From assembly GCF_011764565.1 (NCBI RefSeq), contig NZ_AP022871.1, forward strand, positions 6,138,320 through 6,202,319: a stretch of DNA of 64,000 bases, given 5' to 3'. This stretch comes from Phytohabitans suffuscus. Lineage in GTDB: Bacteria; Actinomycetota; Actinomycetes; Mycobacteriales; Micromonosporaceae. The notes under the pieces are model-generated. The model saw only the letters and a program-made list of their open reading frames with translations. It was not told the DNA's origin and made no database searches. The position numbers and the translations under genes were made by a program. Positions 1-8,502 of the stretch are shown in pieces (within the stretch, counting starts at the first letter, position 1; every line of letters begins with the position of its first letter).

Positions 1-666
1 CCGGTCGAGCTGGCCGCCGCCTACGACGCGGCCGGCGCCGACGAGCTGACCTTCCTCGACGTGACCGCCTCGTCCGACGACCGGGGCACGATGCTCGACG
101 TGGTGAGCCGTACGGCGGAGTCGGTCTTCATCCCGCTCACGGTGGGTGGCGGCGTGCGTTCGGTGGAGAACGTCGACACCCTGCTGCGCGCCGGCGCCGA
201 CAAGGTGGGCGTCAACACCGCGGCGATCGCCCGCCCGTCGCTCATCGCCGAGATCGCCGACCGGTTCGGCAACCAGGTGCTGGTGCTCTCGCTCGACGTG
301 CGCGCCACCGGGGAGACGCCGAGCGGGTACGAGGTCACCACGCACGGCGGCCGCAAGGGTACGGGCATCGACGCGGTGGAGTGGGCGCGGCGCGGTGCCG
401 AGCTGGGCGCCGGTGAGATCCTGCTCAACTCGATGGACGCCGACGGCACCAAGGCCGGCTTCGACCTGCCGCTGATCCGCGCGGTCCGCGAGGTGGTCGA
501 GATCCCCGTCATCGCCAGCGGCGGCGCCGGCGAGCGCGCTCACTTTCCGCCGGCCATCGAGGCCGGCGCGGACGCGGTGCTGGCCGCGAGCGTGTTCCAC
601 TTCGGAGAGCTGACGATCGGCGAGGTCAAGGACACCCTCCGCGAGGCCGGCAACCCGGTGCGCTGA
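1..666 (+). CDS. hisF: HisF, imidazole glycerol phosphate synthase cyclase subunit (5' end outside window)
   Basis: HisF uses ammonia passed on by HisH to close the imidazole ring, giving IGP and AICAR in cytoplasmic histidine synthesis. The frame is already open at base 1, so about the first 35 residues, with the catalytic Asp of the first barrel strand, are outside the window. Visible motifs are LTFLDVTAS, the phosphate loop VGGGVRS, SLDVRATGE with the second catalytic Asp, LLNSMDADGT and the second phosphate loop ASGGAG. The 221 residues left fit the usual length of about 255. Its expected partner hisI is not adjacent but about 23.7 kb downstream. Identification is secure. Confidence 0.97.
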   Translation, partial: PVELAAAYDAAGADELTFLDVTASSDDRGTMLDVVSRTAESVFIPLTVGGGVRSVENVDTLLRAGADKVGVNTAAIARPSLIAEIADRFGNQVLVLSLDVRATGETPSGYEVTTHGGRKGTGIDAVEWARRGAELGAGEILLNSMDADGTKAGFDLPLIRAVREVVEIPVIASGGAGERAHFPPAIEAGADAVLAASVFHFGELTIGEVKDTLREAGNPVR

Positions 667-712
667 CCCCCTGACTGACCACCCGGTCAGCTGACTGAGC
701 GCTCCATCAGGA

Positions 713-744
713 GGCTGAGCACCGGGCAGGCTGAGCACCGGGTC
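713..744. repeat. Two tandem 16-bp repeats
   Basis: The unit GGCTGAGCACCGGG plus two bases occurs twice head to tail in the gap after hisF. No function is evident. The rest of this 120-bp gap shows no clear terminator. Confidence 0.5.
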
Positions 745-787
745 AGGCGGCAGGGAGCGGCCTGGGCAGCCCGCCAACAAAACCGGG

Positions 788-1203
788 TCAGGGGGCGAAG
801 GCGGCCCGCACCGCCGCGGCGTAGTCGCCCTCGGCGAGCCGCCAGGTGGATCCCGAGCCGGGCGGCCGGTTACGGGTGAGGATGCCGTGCATCGTGTCGA
901 CCGTGCTGGACAGGCCGGAGCGCGGCCGGGTGCGCCACAGCGTCTCGCCGGCCGGCGTCAGGCGGAAGAAGCCGTCCTGCACGGTGACCAGGTCGGCGCC
1001 GCACAGGCGCTGGATCGCGGTCTCGACCTCGTCGCGCCCGGGATTGCATCCTGCAAATGCTCGGCGGTGGCGAGCAGGCCGGCCAAGGGTACGCCCTCGG
1101 GCCGGCGGGTGTTGGGGGAACGCAGGTGCCGGCCGGCGCCGCCGCCGATGACCACCGAGACGAAGATCCAAGCGTCGCTCCTATCCCAACCCGCCTCCGC
1201 CAT
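788..1203 (-). pseudogene. Small winged-helix-like hypothetical protein, frameshifted
   Basis: Two overlapping minus-strand frames join into one plausible protein of about 137 residues. The upstream half (MAEAGWDRSDAWIFVSVV, start ATG at 1203) flows into LLATAEHLQDAIPG. The second frame continues GRDEVETAIQRL, then DLVTVQDGFFRLTPAGE, and ends at 788. One extra G in the run complementary to 1037-1039 would restore a single frame. The DEVETAIQRLxxADLVxVxDGxFRLTxAG pattern resembles a winged helix and is known to me from unnamed actinobacterial proteins; no function can be given. It may be a true pseudogene, but similar single-base losses elsewhere in the window make a sequencing error as likely. 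Confidence 0.6.
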
Positions 1204-1262
1204 GGCGACATCTTGCCTTGGCCGGCCCGCCTCCCGGTAGTCCATGTGATTTGCTGATCAGT

Positions 1263-2699
1263 ATGCTTCTTCCTCGATCCGCGGGCGCCTCTGTCCATGA
1301 TGGACACTTTGAGCTGGTCGAGGGGGCCGGCCTCAGCGCTCCGCCGGCCATCGCCGACCTGGCGCGCGAGCTGCTGCCGCTGCCCACTACGGACGGTGAC
1401 GCCCTGACGTTCCGGATCCGCGACGATCCCGCCCTCGGAGCCGAGGGATACCACCTGCGCGTCACCCCCGAGGGGGTAGCCGCCACCGCCGCCACCGAAG
1501 ACGGTCTGCGCTGGGCGGTGCAGTCGCTGCTCCAGCTCGTCCCGGACGGCGCGCCGCGGCGGCTGCCCTGCCTCGACGTGGTCGACCGCCCGGTGTACCC
1601 GTGGCGCGGCTCGCTCCTCGACGTGGCCCGCTGGTGCCACCCGGTGCCGTTCCTCTACCGGTACGTCGACCTGCTCGCCATGCACAAGCTCAACACCCTG
1701 CACCTGCACCTCACCGACGACCAGGGGTGGCGCTTCGAGGTGCGCAAGTACCCGCGGCTGACCGAGGTGGGCGGCCACCGCCGCGAGTCGCCGGAAGGGC
1801 ACGCGCGGGAGGGGCGCGAGGACGGCGTACCCCATGGGGGTTTCTACACGCAGCGCGAGCTGAGCGACCTCGTCGCGTACGCCGCCCGCCGCGGCGTCCG
1901 GATCATGCCGGAGATCGACCTGCCCGGCCACACCCAGGCGGCGATCGCGGCCTACCCCGAGCTGGGCAACGTGCCCTCGCGGCAGCTCGAGACGCGGACC
2001 ACCTGGGGCATCTCCACCCACATCCTCAACCTCTCGGACGCCACGATCTCGTTCGTGCTCGACGTGCTGGACGAGGTGGTGGACGTCTTCCCGTTCGAGT
2101 ACGTGCACATCGGCGGCGACGAGGTCCCCGCCGAGGAGTGGCGGGCCAACCCCGACGTGCTGGCCAGGGCCGCCGAGCTCGGCCTCGACGACGTGCGCGA
2201 GCTGCAGGGGTGGTTCGCCGGGCGGCTCGCGGACCACCTGGGGGCGCGCGGGCGCAAGGTGGGCATCTGGGACGAGCTGGTCGACCGCGCGGCGCCGCCG
2301 GGCGCCACGGTCTTCGCGTGGCAGGCGGAGCGCCGGGTGCGGGTGGCGCTGGACGCCGGCCACCCGGTGGTCGCCGCGCCGCAGAGCCACACGTACCTCG
2401 ACTGGGCCGAGACCGTGGACGACCCGGACGAGCCGCTCGCGATCAACGGCCCGCTCCCGCTGGAGAAGGTGTACGACTACCACCCCGACGAAGGCGTGAT
2501 CGGCGTGCAGGGGCAGCTGTGGAGCGAGTACCTGCCGACCACCGACCTGGTCGAGTGGCGCGCGTACCCGCGGCTGGCTGCCCTGGCCGAGCTGGGGTGG
2601 AGCGGGCCGGGTGGCGACTTCGGCGAGTTCCGGCAGCGGCTAGCGGGCCACCTCGGCCGGTTGGACCGGCTCGGGGTCCGGTACCGGCCGCTGGGCTGA
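1263..2699 (+). CDS. Glycoside hydrolase family 20 beta-N-acetylhexosaminidase
   Basis: A 478-residue GH20 enzyme that removes terminal GlcNAc or GalNAc from chitooligosaccharides or glycoconjugates by substrate-assisted catalysis. The N-terminal GH20b-like domain (residues 1-110) is followed by the catalytic barrel starting at RPVYPWRGSLLDVARW. The active-site pair is Asp286-Glu287 in VHIGGDEVPAEEW; HLHLTDDQGWR and MPEIDLPGH are also typical. I chose ATG 1263 because the preceding in-frame codons read as non-family sequence. No signal peptide is visible, so it is probably cytoplasmic, acting on imported sugars. Its stop abuts a truncated yczE remnant, which suggests a rearrangement joined the two here. 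Confidence 0.93.
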   Translation: MLLPRSAGASVHDGHFELVEGAGLSAPPAIADLARELLPLPTTDGDALTFRIRDDPALGAEGYHLRVTPEGVAATAATEDGLRWAVQSLLQLVPDGAPRRLPCLDVVDRPVYPWRGSLLDVARWCHPVPFLYRYVDLLAMHKLNTLHLHLTDDQGWRFEVRKYPRLTEVGGHRRESPEGHAREGREDGVPHGGFYTQRELSDLVAYAARRGVRIMPEIDLPGHTQAAIAAYPELGNVPSRQLETRTTWGISTHILNLSDATISFVLDVLDEVVDVFPFEYVHIGGDEVPAEEWRANPDVLARAAELGLDDVRELQGWFAGRLADHLGARGRKVGIWDELVDRAAPPGATVFAWQAERRVRVALDAGHPVVAAPQSHTYLDWAETVDDPDEPLAINGPLPLEKVYDYHPDEGVIGVQGQLWSEYLPTTDLVEWRAYPRLAALAELGWSGPGGDFGEFRQRLAGHLGRLDRLGVRYRPLG

Positions 2700-2700
2700 G

Positions 2701-2765
2701 CCGTAGAGCACCAGCCCGGCGGAGAGCTGCGCCAGCCGGCGAGTGGCCCGCTCGATCACGATCAT
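2701..2765 (-). pseudogene. Stub of a YczE-type membrane protein gene
   Basis: Read leftwards from ATG 2765, about 22 codons give MIVIERATRRLAQLSAGLVL followed by YG, closely like the start of YczE/YitT-type membrane proteins. The similarity then stops and the frame runs into the antisense of the GH20 3' end. In actinobacteria yczE is commonly divergent from a MocR regulator of the YczR group, exactly the position seen here. I infer that the rest of yczE was deleted when the GH20 end was joined. The match is from memory and short, so confidence is moderate. Confidence 0.55.
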
Positions 2766-2784
2766 GATGTCCACTCTCGGGCCG

Positions 2785-2811
2785 GATTGGTATCCTCACC
2801 AAGGGCCAATC
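2785..2811. promoter_or_regulatory. Candidate MocR (YczR-type) operator
   Basis: Between the yczE stub and the MocR gene lies a perfect TTGGT-ATCCTC-ACCAA inverted repeat (2787-2802), nested in an outer GATTGG (2785-2790) and CCAATC (2806-2811) pair. It lies just before the ribosome binding site of the regulator, consistent with autoregulation. The role is inferred. Confidence 0.5.
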
Positions 2812-2824
2812 TAGGGAGGGTGGC

Positions 2825-4279
2825 ATGACCAGCACCGTGAGAGGTAGCCAGCTCGCTCGCCTGCTCGGCCACTGGCACGCGCTGCCGGGCCGCCGCCGCA
2901 ACCCCGACTACGCCGCGCTCGCCGGCGCCATCCGGGGCCTGCTCGCGGACGGGCGCCTGCCGCTGGGGGTCCGCCTCGCGGCCGAGCGGGAGCTGGCCGA
3001 GGCGCTCAAGGTGAGCCGCACCACGGTGACCGCCGCCTACCGCGAGCTGCGCGAGTCGGGCCACCTCACCAGCCGGCGGGGCGCGGGCAGCTGGACCACG
3101 CTGCCCGGCGGCCACAAGGTGGCCAGCTCCGGCCTGTGGACCCCGCAGGACGACCTCGACATGATCGACCTCGGCTGCGCCGCGCTCGCCGCCCCGCCCG
3201 AGCTGATGCCGGCCGCCGCGGCGGCCGCGCAGAGCCTGCACCGCTACGTCTCCGGCGCCGGCTACCACCCGACCGGGATCATCGAGCTGCGCGAGGCGGT
3301 CGCGCGGGGCTACGCCGACCGCGGCCTCCCCACCAGCCCCGACCAGATCATGGTGACCAGCGGCACCCAGCACGCGCTCGACCTGGTGCTGCGGCTGATG
3401 ACGCCGCCGGGCGCGCCGGTGCTGCTGGAGTCACCCACCTATCCCAACGCGCTGGCCGCGCTCTCCGCGCGGCGCGCGCGGATCGCCACCCACGGCCTCG
3501 ACAACGACGAGGGCTGGGACGCCGACCTGCTGCTGGACGGGCTGCGGCAGACCCGGCCGCGGCTGGCCTACCTGATCCCGGAGTTCCAGAACCCCACCGG
3601 CCACCTCATGCCGGCCGTGCTGCGCGAGCGCGTCGTGGCGGCGGCGCACGCCGCCGGCACCGACCTGGTGATCGACGAGTCCTTTGTGGACCTTCCGCTG
3701 GACGGCACCGAGGTCCCGCCGCCGGTCGCCTGCTACGACCGGCACTCGCGCGTGGTGTCGATCGGCGGCATGAGCAAGCCGTACTGGGGCGGGCTGCGGA
3801 TCGGCTGGGTGCGCGCCTCGGCCCCGCTGGTGCAGCGGCTGGCCGCGCTGCGGGTCGGCGTCGACATGGCCAGCCCGGTGCTCGACCAGCTCGTCGCCGT
3901 CCACCTGCTCGCCCGCGCCGCCACGATCGTGCCCGCCCGCCGCCGCCAGCTCGCCGACCAGCGCGACGCGCTCGTCGCGGCGGTGCGGCGCGAGCTGCCC
4001 GAGTGGGGCATCCGCGTGCCGCGCGGCGGCGTCACGCTCTGGGCCGAGCTGGACGGCCCGGTCTCGAGCGCCCTCTCCCGCGCCGCCGAGGAGGTCGGCG
4101 TGCGGCTGGCGCCGGGCCCGCGCTTCGGCGTCGACGGCACGCTGGAGCGCTTCGTGCGGCTGCCGTTCACGCTGCCCGCGTCCGACCTCGAAGACGCGGT
4201 GAAACGGCTGGCCGCCGTCCGCTACGACCTCGACCACACCCGCCGCCCGCAGTGGCGCGAGCACACCATCCTCACCTGA
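2825..4279 (+). CDS. MocR-family (GntR-PLP aminotransferase-like) regulator, YczR type
   Basis: A 484-residue regulator that joins an N-terminal GntR winged helix (about residues 25-95, with PLGVRLAAERELAEALKVSR and TVTAAYRELRESGHL) to a fold-type I aminotransferase-like domain that binds PLP. The expected Schiff-base lysine is Lys318 in IGGMSKPYWGG, and LVIDESFVDL supplies the usual PLP-contacting Asp region. Start ATG 2825 follows AGGGAGGGTGGC. Such regulators sense PLP and commonly control a divergent yczE gene; here only a stub of that gene is left, so the regulator may have lost its main target. Assignment to the YczR group rests on that context. Confidence 0.88.
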   Translation: MTSTVRGSQLARLLGHWHALPGRRRNPDYAALAGAIRGLLADGRLPLGVRLAAERELAEALKVSRTTVTAAYRELRESGHLTSRRGAGSWTTLPGGHKVASSGLWTPQDDLDMIDLGCAALAAPPELMPAAAAAAQSLHRYVSGAGYHPTGIIELREAVARGYADRGLPTSPDQIMVTSGTQHALDLVLRLMTPPGAPVLLESPTYPNALAALSARRARIATHGLDNDEGWDADLLLDGLRQTRPRLAYLIPEFQNPTGHLMPAVLRERVVAAAHAAGTDLVIDESFVDLPLDGTEVPPPVACYDRHSRVVSIGGMSKPYWGGLRIGWVRASAPLVQRLAALRVGVDMASPVLDQLVAVHLLARAATIVPARRRQLADQRDALVAAVRRELPEWGIRVPRGGVTLWAELDGPVSSALSRAAEEVGVRLAPGPRFGVDGTLERFVRLPFTLPASDLEDAVKRLAAVRYDLDHTRRPQWREHTILT

Positions 4280-4459
4280 GCGACCGGTTGGTTCAGACCG
4301 ATGTGCCCCGGTCCGTCCCAGTCGCGGACCGCATGCTCCCGCGGGCACCGCTGCGGTCGGCGGCGAGCTGGCGCTCGCCGGGATCCCCGACCTCCGCTGC
4401 CGGGCCCGCGCGACCAACCCCCGGTGGTACCCCCGGGTCCCTGATCTCTAAGCAGGTCA

Positions 4460-4497
4460 GGGGCGGATCCGGACAGCGTGCCGTCCGGATCCGCCCC
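4460..4497. terminator. Strong bidirectional hairpin between convergent genes
   Basis: Perfect 15-bp arms (GGGGCGGATCCGGAC at 4460-4474 and its complement at 4483-4497) enclose an 8-base loop. It sits between the end of the MocR gene and the end of fadD, so it probably terminates both. No other feature is visible in the gap 4280-4459. Confidence 0.85.
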
Positions 4498-4508
4498 AGG
4501 GCGTGCGG

Positions 4509-6335
4509 TCAGATCTCGGCGAGCGAGCCCTCGTACATCTTGTCGATCTCGCCGGCGAAGTTGGCCTCGACGACGCGGCGCTTGATCTTCATGGACGGGG
4601 TCATCTCGCCGTCCTCGATCGTCAGGTCGCGGTGCAGGATCGTGAACTTCTTGACCGTCTCCCAGCGGTTGAGCTTGGTGTTCAGCTCGTCGACGTAGCC
4701 GGCGACCATCGCCTGCGCCTCCGGCGAGGAGGCGATCTCCGCGTACGGCCGGCCGGCCAGGGGAGTGCCGGCGGCCCACCCCACGATGGCGTCGGGGTCG
4801 AGCGTGACCAGCATCGAGCAGTAGTTGCGGCCCTGCGTGATCACGACGACCTGCGACGTGTACGGGCACAGGGCCTTGAACATGCCCTCGATGTGGGACG
4901 GCGCGATGTACTTGCCGCCGGAGGTCTTGACCAGGTCCTTCTTGCGGTCGGTGATGCGCAGGAAGCCGTCGGAGTCCAGCTCGCCGATGTCGCCGGTGCG
5001 GAAGAACCCGTCCTCGGTGAACGCGGCGGCGGTCTCCTCCGGCAGGTTGTGGTAGCCGCGCATGACCGGCGTGCCGCGCAGCAGCACCTCGCCGTCCTCG
5101 GCGATCCGGCATTCGAGGTCGCCGAGCGCGGGGCCGCAGGTGCCGATCTTGATCCGGTCGCGCCGGTTGACGAAGCTGCCCGCGCTCGTCTCGGTCAGGC
5201 CGTACCCCTCGCCGATGGGCAGCCCGGCGGCCGCGAAGAACTCGGCGATCGGCACCGACAGCGGGGCCGCGCCGGAGACCAGCTTCCTGATCCGGCCGCC
5301 GAGCCGGGCCTGGAGCTTGCTGAAGACGAGGCGGTTGGCGACGGCGTACCGCATCGCGAGCGCGCGCGGCACCGGCTGGCCGGCCTGCTCCAGCGCCACC
5401 TTCCGCTTGCCGGTGTGCACCGCCCACGCGAAGATCTTCGCCTTGGCGCCGCCCGCGTCCTGGGCCGAGGAGACCGCGCGGTTGTAGACCTTCTCGAAGA
5501 TGCGCGGCGCGCCGCACATCAGCGTGGGCCTGACCACCGAGAGGTTGTCGACCAGCTTGTCGAGCCGTCCGTCCACATAGGTGGGCATGCCGACGTGGAT
5601 GATGCCGCTGATCAGCGTCTTGCCGAACGAGTGGGACAGCGGCAGCCACAGGTACTGCAGGTCGTCCGGCTCCATGAGGCCGGATCCGGCCTGCGCCACG
5701 GCCTCCCAGCACCACCCGCCGTGCAGCAGCTCGACGCCCTTGGGGCGGCCGGTGGTGCCGGAGGTGTAGATCAGCGTCGCCAGGTGGTCGTGGGTGATGC
5801 CCTCGGTGATCCGTTCGATCAGGTCGGGCTCGCCCGCCAGCCGCTCGGCGCCGGCCGCCTCCAGGTCGGCGAGCGTGGTCTGCGGCGGCGTGGCGGCCGG
5901 GTCGGCGGCGCCGTCGATCAGCACGACGTGCTTCACGGCCGGCAGGCTGGCACCGGCGAGCTTGCCCGCCTGGGCCGCGTTCTCGGCGATCACGACGATC
6001 GAGCCGGAGTCGCCGATGATGTACGCCACGTCCTCCGGCTCGGTCGTCGGGTACACCGTCGTGGTCGCGCCGCCGGCGCACATGACGCCGAGGTCGGCGA
6101 GGATCCACTCCAGGCGCGTGTTGCTGATGATCGCCACGCGGTCCTCGGTGCCGACGCCGAGCCCGACCAGCCCGGCGGCGATCGCCTTGGCGCGGCGACC
6201 GATCTCGGACCACTTGAGCCACACCGGTCCCGAGTCGTCGGGTGCGGGGTGGGCGAGCGCGTCCCGGTCGGGGGTGGACGCGACTCGTTTCAGGAACATG
6301 TCCGGTATCGACCGGTAGGGAATCTCAAGAGACAT
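4509..6335 (-). CDS. Long-chain fatty-acid-CoA ligase (FadD15-like)
   Basis: A 608-residue ATP-dependent acyl-CoA synthetase that activates long-chain fatty acids through an acyl-AMP intermediate, probably at the inner membrane face. The AMP-binding P-loop is LIYTSGTTGRPKGVEL, followed by GYGLTETSAG, the adenine/ribose motif TGDIGELDSDGFLRITDRKKDLVKTSGGK (positions about 430-460), and a C-terminal lysine-rich hinge (MTPSMKIKRR). Length and motif order fit actinobacterial FadD15-type enzymes. Start ATG 6335 gives the expected MSLEIPYRSIPDMF N-terminus. A palindrome lies 27-44 bp upstream of the start, suggesting TetR- or GntR-type control. Substrate chain length cannot be read from the sequence. 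Confidence 0.93.
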   Translation of the reverse strand: MSLEIPYRSIPDMFLKRVASTPDRDALAHPAPDDSGPVWLKWSEIGRRAKAIAAGLVGLGVGTEDRVAIISNTRLEWILADLGVMCAGGATTTVYPTTEPEDVAYIIGDSGSIVVIAENAAQAGKLAGASLPAVKHVVLIDGAADPAATPPQTTLADLEAAGAERLAGEPDLIERITEGITHDHLATLIYTSGTTGRPKGVELLHGGWCWEAVAQAGSGLMEPDDLQYLWLPLSHSFGKTLISGIIHVGMPTYVDGRLDKLVDNLSVVRPTLMCGAPRIFEKVYNRAVSSAQDAGGAKAKIFAWAVHTGKRKVALEQAGQPVPRALAMRYAVANRLVFSKLQARLGGRIRKLVSGAAPLSVPIAEFFAAAGLPIGEGYGLTETSAGSFVNRRDRIKIGTCGPALGDLECRIAEDGEVLLRGTPVMRGYHNLPEETAAAFTEDGFFRTGDIGELDSDGFLRITDRKKDLVKTSGGKYIAPSHIEGMFKALCPYTSQVVVITQGRNYCSMLVTLDPDAIVGWAAGTPLAGRPYAEIASSPEAQAMVAGYVDELNTKLNRWETVKKFTILHRDLTIEDGEMTPSMKIKRRVVEANFAGEIDKMYEGSLAEI

Positions 6336-6361
6336 AGCGGGGGCCGCCTCACAGGTCTACG

Positions 6362-6379
6362 ACGTGACCGCCGTCACGT
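6362..6379. promoter_or_regulatory. Palindromic operator upstream of fadD
   Basis: ACGTGAC-CGCC-GTCACGT is a perfect inverted repeat 27-44 bp before the fadD start, at a position where a repressor would block transcription. The binding protein is not identifiable here. Confidence 0.5.
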
Positions 6380-6549
6380 TAAGGTAGTGTTACTGAAGGG
6401 TATTGACACGGCGCCGTTCCGCCAAGTCCCGGCCACCTTCAGATCATGGCGTGTCCCGCCCGTCACATGGCGCCGGCCACGCCCCTGGCTGGGGACGCGG
6501 CCGGCTCGTTCCTCGCTGAGCTGGGGTTACCTGGTCGTCGCTGGGTTAC

Positions 6550-7155
6550 CTAGTCGTCGTGTCCGCCGCGGCCCTTGCCGCTGCGGTCGTCGCCGCCGTG
6601 GTCGTCACCGTACGGGTCGTCGTCGCCACCCCGGCCGCTGCCGCCGTGGCGGTCGTCGTCCCGCTCGTACTTGACGATGCCGCCGGTCTGCCGGTCGACG
6701 TAGACCTCGTGCTCCACGCCGCCCTTGATGATCTCGATCTTCCAGGCCGGCCGGCCGTGCTCCCACTCCCGCTCGGTGTCCACGACGGTGCCGCCGCCGG
6801 TCCTGGCGAGCGCGATGGCGACCGCCCGGTCGTGGCTGATCGCGTCCGCGGTCGGCGCCTTGGACGTCGGCGCCTTCGAGGTCGGGCGGTCCGACGGCGG
6901 CGTGGTGCTGTCGTCGCCCGGGGGCGTCGAGCTGTCGTCCGACGGCGTGCTGTCGTCGGACGGCGTCGTGAAGTCGTCCGACGGGGTCGAGCTGTCGTCC
7001 GACGGGGTGCTGTCGTCCGACGGGGTCGACGAGACCGCCACACCCAGGCGGTCGTCCGAGCCGCCGTCGAGCGCCGCCCCCGCGGCCGCTCCGGTCACGA
7101 TGATCCCTACGGCCGCCGCTCCGGCGACCATCACCAGCAATGACTTGCGTGCCAT
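6550..7155 (-). CDS. Secreted PepSY-domain protein with Ser/Pro/Asp repeat stalk
   Basis: A 201-residue exported protein. Residues 1-29 form a signal peptide or anchor (MARKSLLVMVAGAAAVGIIV). Residues 43-87 are a low-complexity stalk built from STPSDD units, and residues 100-170 are a PepSY domain (DRAVAIALARTGGGTV then VEHEVYVDRQTGGIVKYE). The tail is rich in Asp, Gly and His. The start follows AGAGGAGGTGCGTC. PepSY proteins are usually extracytoplasmic inhibitors or metal-linked partners; the neighbouring two-component system suggests this is a target of, or sensor input for, that pathway. The stop codon lies in the second of two 19-bp tandem copies (6524-6561), a small local duplication. 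Confidence 0.85.
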   Translation of the reverse strand: MARKSLLVMVAGAAAVGIIVTGAAAGAALDGGSDDRLGVAVSSTPSDDSTPSDDSSTPSDDFTTPSDDSTPSDDSSTPPGDDSTTPPSDRPTSKAPTSKAPTADAISHDRAVAIALARTGGGTVVDTEREWEHGRPAWKIEIIKGGVEHEVYVDRQTGGIVKYERDDDRHGGSGRGGDDDPYGDDHGGDDRSGKGRGGHDD

Positions 7156-7218
7156 GACGCACCTCCTCTGTTGACATGGAGGTTCGCGCGGCGCCGGCTA
7201 GGGGCGCGCTGTGGCAGC

Positions 7219-7235
7219 GCTAAGACCGGGCTAAG
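7219..7235. promoter_or_regulatory. Response-regulator box upstream of the PepSY gene
   Basis: GCTAAG occurs twice with exactly 11 bp between starts (7219 and 7230), the spacing typical of OmpR/PhoP-family direct-repeat sites. It lies 64-80 bp upstream of the PepSY start. Closely similar half-sites with the same phasing lie upstream of the response regulator gene (9244-9282). Confidence 0.6.
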
Positions 7236-7272
7236 AAACTGAGCCGGTGTGCAGCTGAGCCGGGTGTGAAGC

Positions 7273-8502
7273 TCAGCCGGGTAGGAGCTCCAGGGTCACC
7301 ACCGCGCCGCCGGTCGGGGCGCTGGACAGGTGGAGGGCGCGGCCGGCGCGGCGGGCGATGTCGAGGCCCAGGCCGGTCGAGCCGGCGCTGCTCTCGCCGC
7401 GCTCGCCGGCGCCTTCCGGCAGGCCCGGTCCCTCGTCGGCGACGGTCAGCACCCCGTCCGCGGTCAGCCGCACCGCGAAGGAAGTGCCGTCCGGCGTGTG
7501 CGCGAACACGTTGCCCAGCAAGGCGTCCACGGCCGCGGCCAGGTCTTCGGCCGCCACCGGGACCGGGAGCGGGCCGGGCACCAGGTCGAGGTGCACCTCG
7601 CGGCCCGTGTCCTCGGCCAGCACCGCCCAGAACGCCACCCGGTCGCGGACCACCGCCGCGGCGTCGCACTCGCCCGGCGCGGGCCTGGCGCGGCGGGCGG
7701 CGCGGATGAGGCCGCTGACCGCGCGTTCGACCGCGTCCACATTGGCCGTCACGCGGGCGGCCTCGGCGGGGTCGGCGAGGGACTCGGCCTCCAGGCGGAG
7801 GGCGGTCAGCGGCGTACGCAGGCGGTGGGAGAGGTCGGCCACCTGCTCGCGTTCCTCGCGCAGCAGGTCCTGGATGCGGCCGGCCAGGTGGTTGAGGGCA
7901 CCGGCCACGTCGCGCAGCTCGGCCGGGCCGGAGAGGCTGGCGCGGGCGTCGAGCTGGGCACCGGCCAGCCGGTGGGACACTGTGGACAGTTCGGTGATGG
8001 AGGCGACCAGCGTGCGGGCCAGGCGGTCGGCGACGAAGAGGCCGACCAGCACCAGGGCCACGCCGAGCGCGGCCAGCACCAGCCAGGCCCGGGTGACGCC
8101 GCGGGTCAGCTCCCCGTCCGGCACGAACGTACGCAGCACCACCGTGCCGTCCGGCCTGCCCCGCACACCCACCACGATCTCGCGACCGCCGTCGCTCTCC
8201 GCGATCAGGCTGCGGCCGCGGGCCGCCAGCTCCACCGCCGGGGTACGCGGCGCGGGCGTGCCGACCGGGGTGCCGTCGGGCAGGTACACGGTCACCGGGC
8301 GGCTGGCGCCCGACGCGAGCGAGGCCAGGTCGGCGGTGTCGGTGGTGGCGGCCAGCGGCACCAGCCCCTGCAGGTCGCCGGTGGCGGCGACCACCGCGCG
8401 GTCCTCGGCGACGGCGCGGATCAGCACCGCGAGCGGCACCAGGAAGGCGACCAGCACCAGGCACGCCGTGGCGGTGACGAGCAGTGCCAGCCGCCGCCTC
8501 AC
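7273..8502 (-). CDS. Membrane sensor histidine kinase
   Basis: A 409-residue HisKA-type kinase. TM1 is about residues 5-30 and TM2 about 138-160, with an extracytoplasmic sensor of about 105 residues between them and a HAMP segment after TM2. The phosphoaccepting His226 lies in LSHRLRTPLTAL. ATPase boxes are LLGNVFAHTPDG (N), VADEGPGLP (G1) and GLGLDI (G2). The GTG start at 8502 overlaps the restored stop of the response regulator by four bases (GTGA), so the two are translationally coupled. The three 17-bp imperfect repeats at 7238-7277 begin over its stop codon. The signal sensed is unknown; neighbours suggest an envelope function. Confidence 0.93.
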   Translation of the reverse strand: MRRRLALLVTATACLVLVAFLVPLAVLIRAVAEDRAVVAATGDLQGLVPLAATTDTADLASLASGASRPVTVYLPDGTPVGTPAPRTPAVELAARGRSLIAESDGGREIVVGVRGRPDGTVVLRTFVPDGELTRGVTRAWLVLAALGVALVLVGLFVADRLARTLVASITELSTVSHRLAGAQLDARASLSGPAELRDVAGALNHLAGRIQDLLREEREQVADLSHRLRTPLTALRLEAESLADPAEAARVTANVDAVERAVSGLIRAARRARPAPGECDAAAVVRDRVAFWAVLAEDTGREVHLDLVPGPLPVPVAAEDLAAAVDALLGNVFAHTPDGTSFAVRLTADGVLTVADEGPGLPEGAGERGESSAGSTGLGLDIARRAGRALHLSSAPTGGAVVTLELLPG

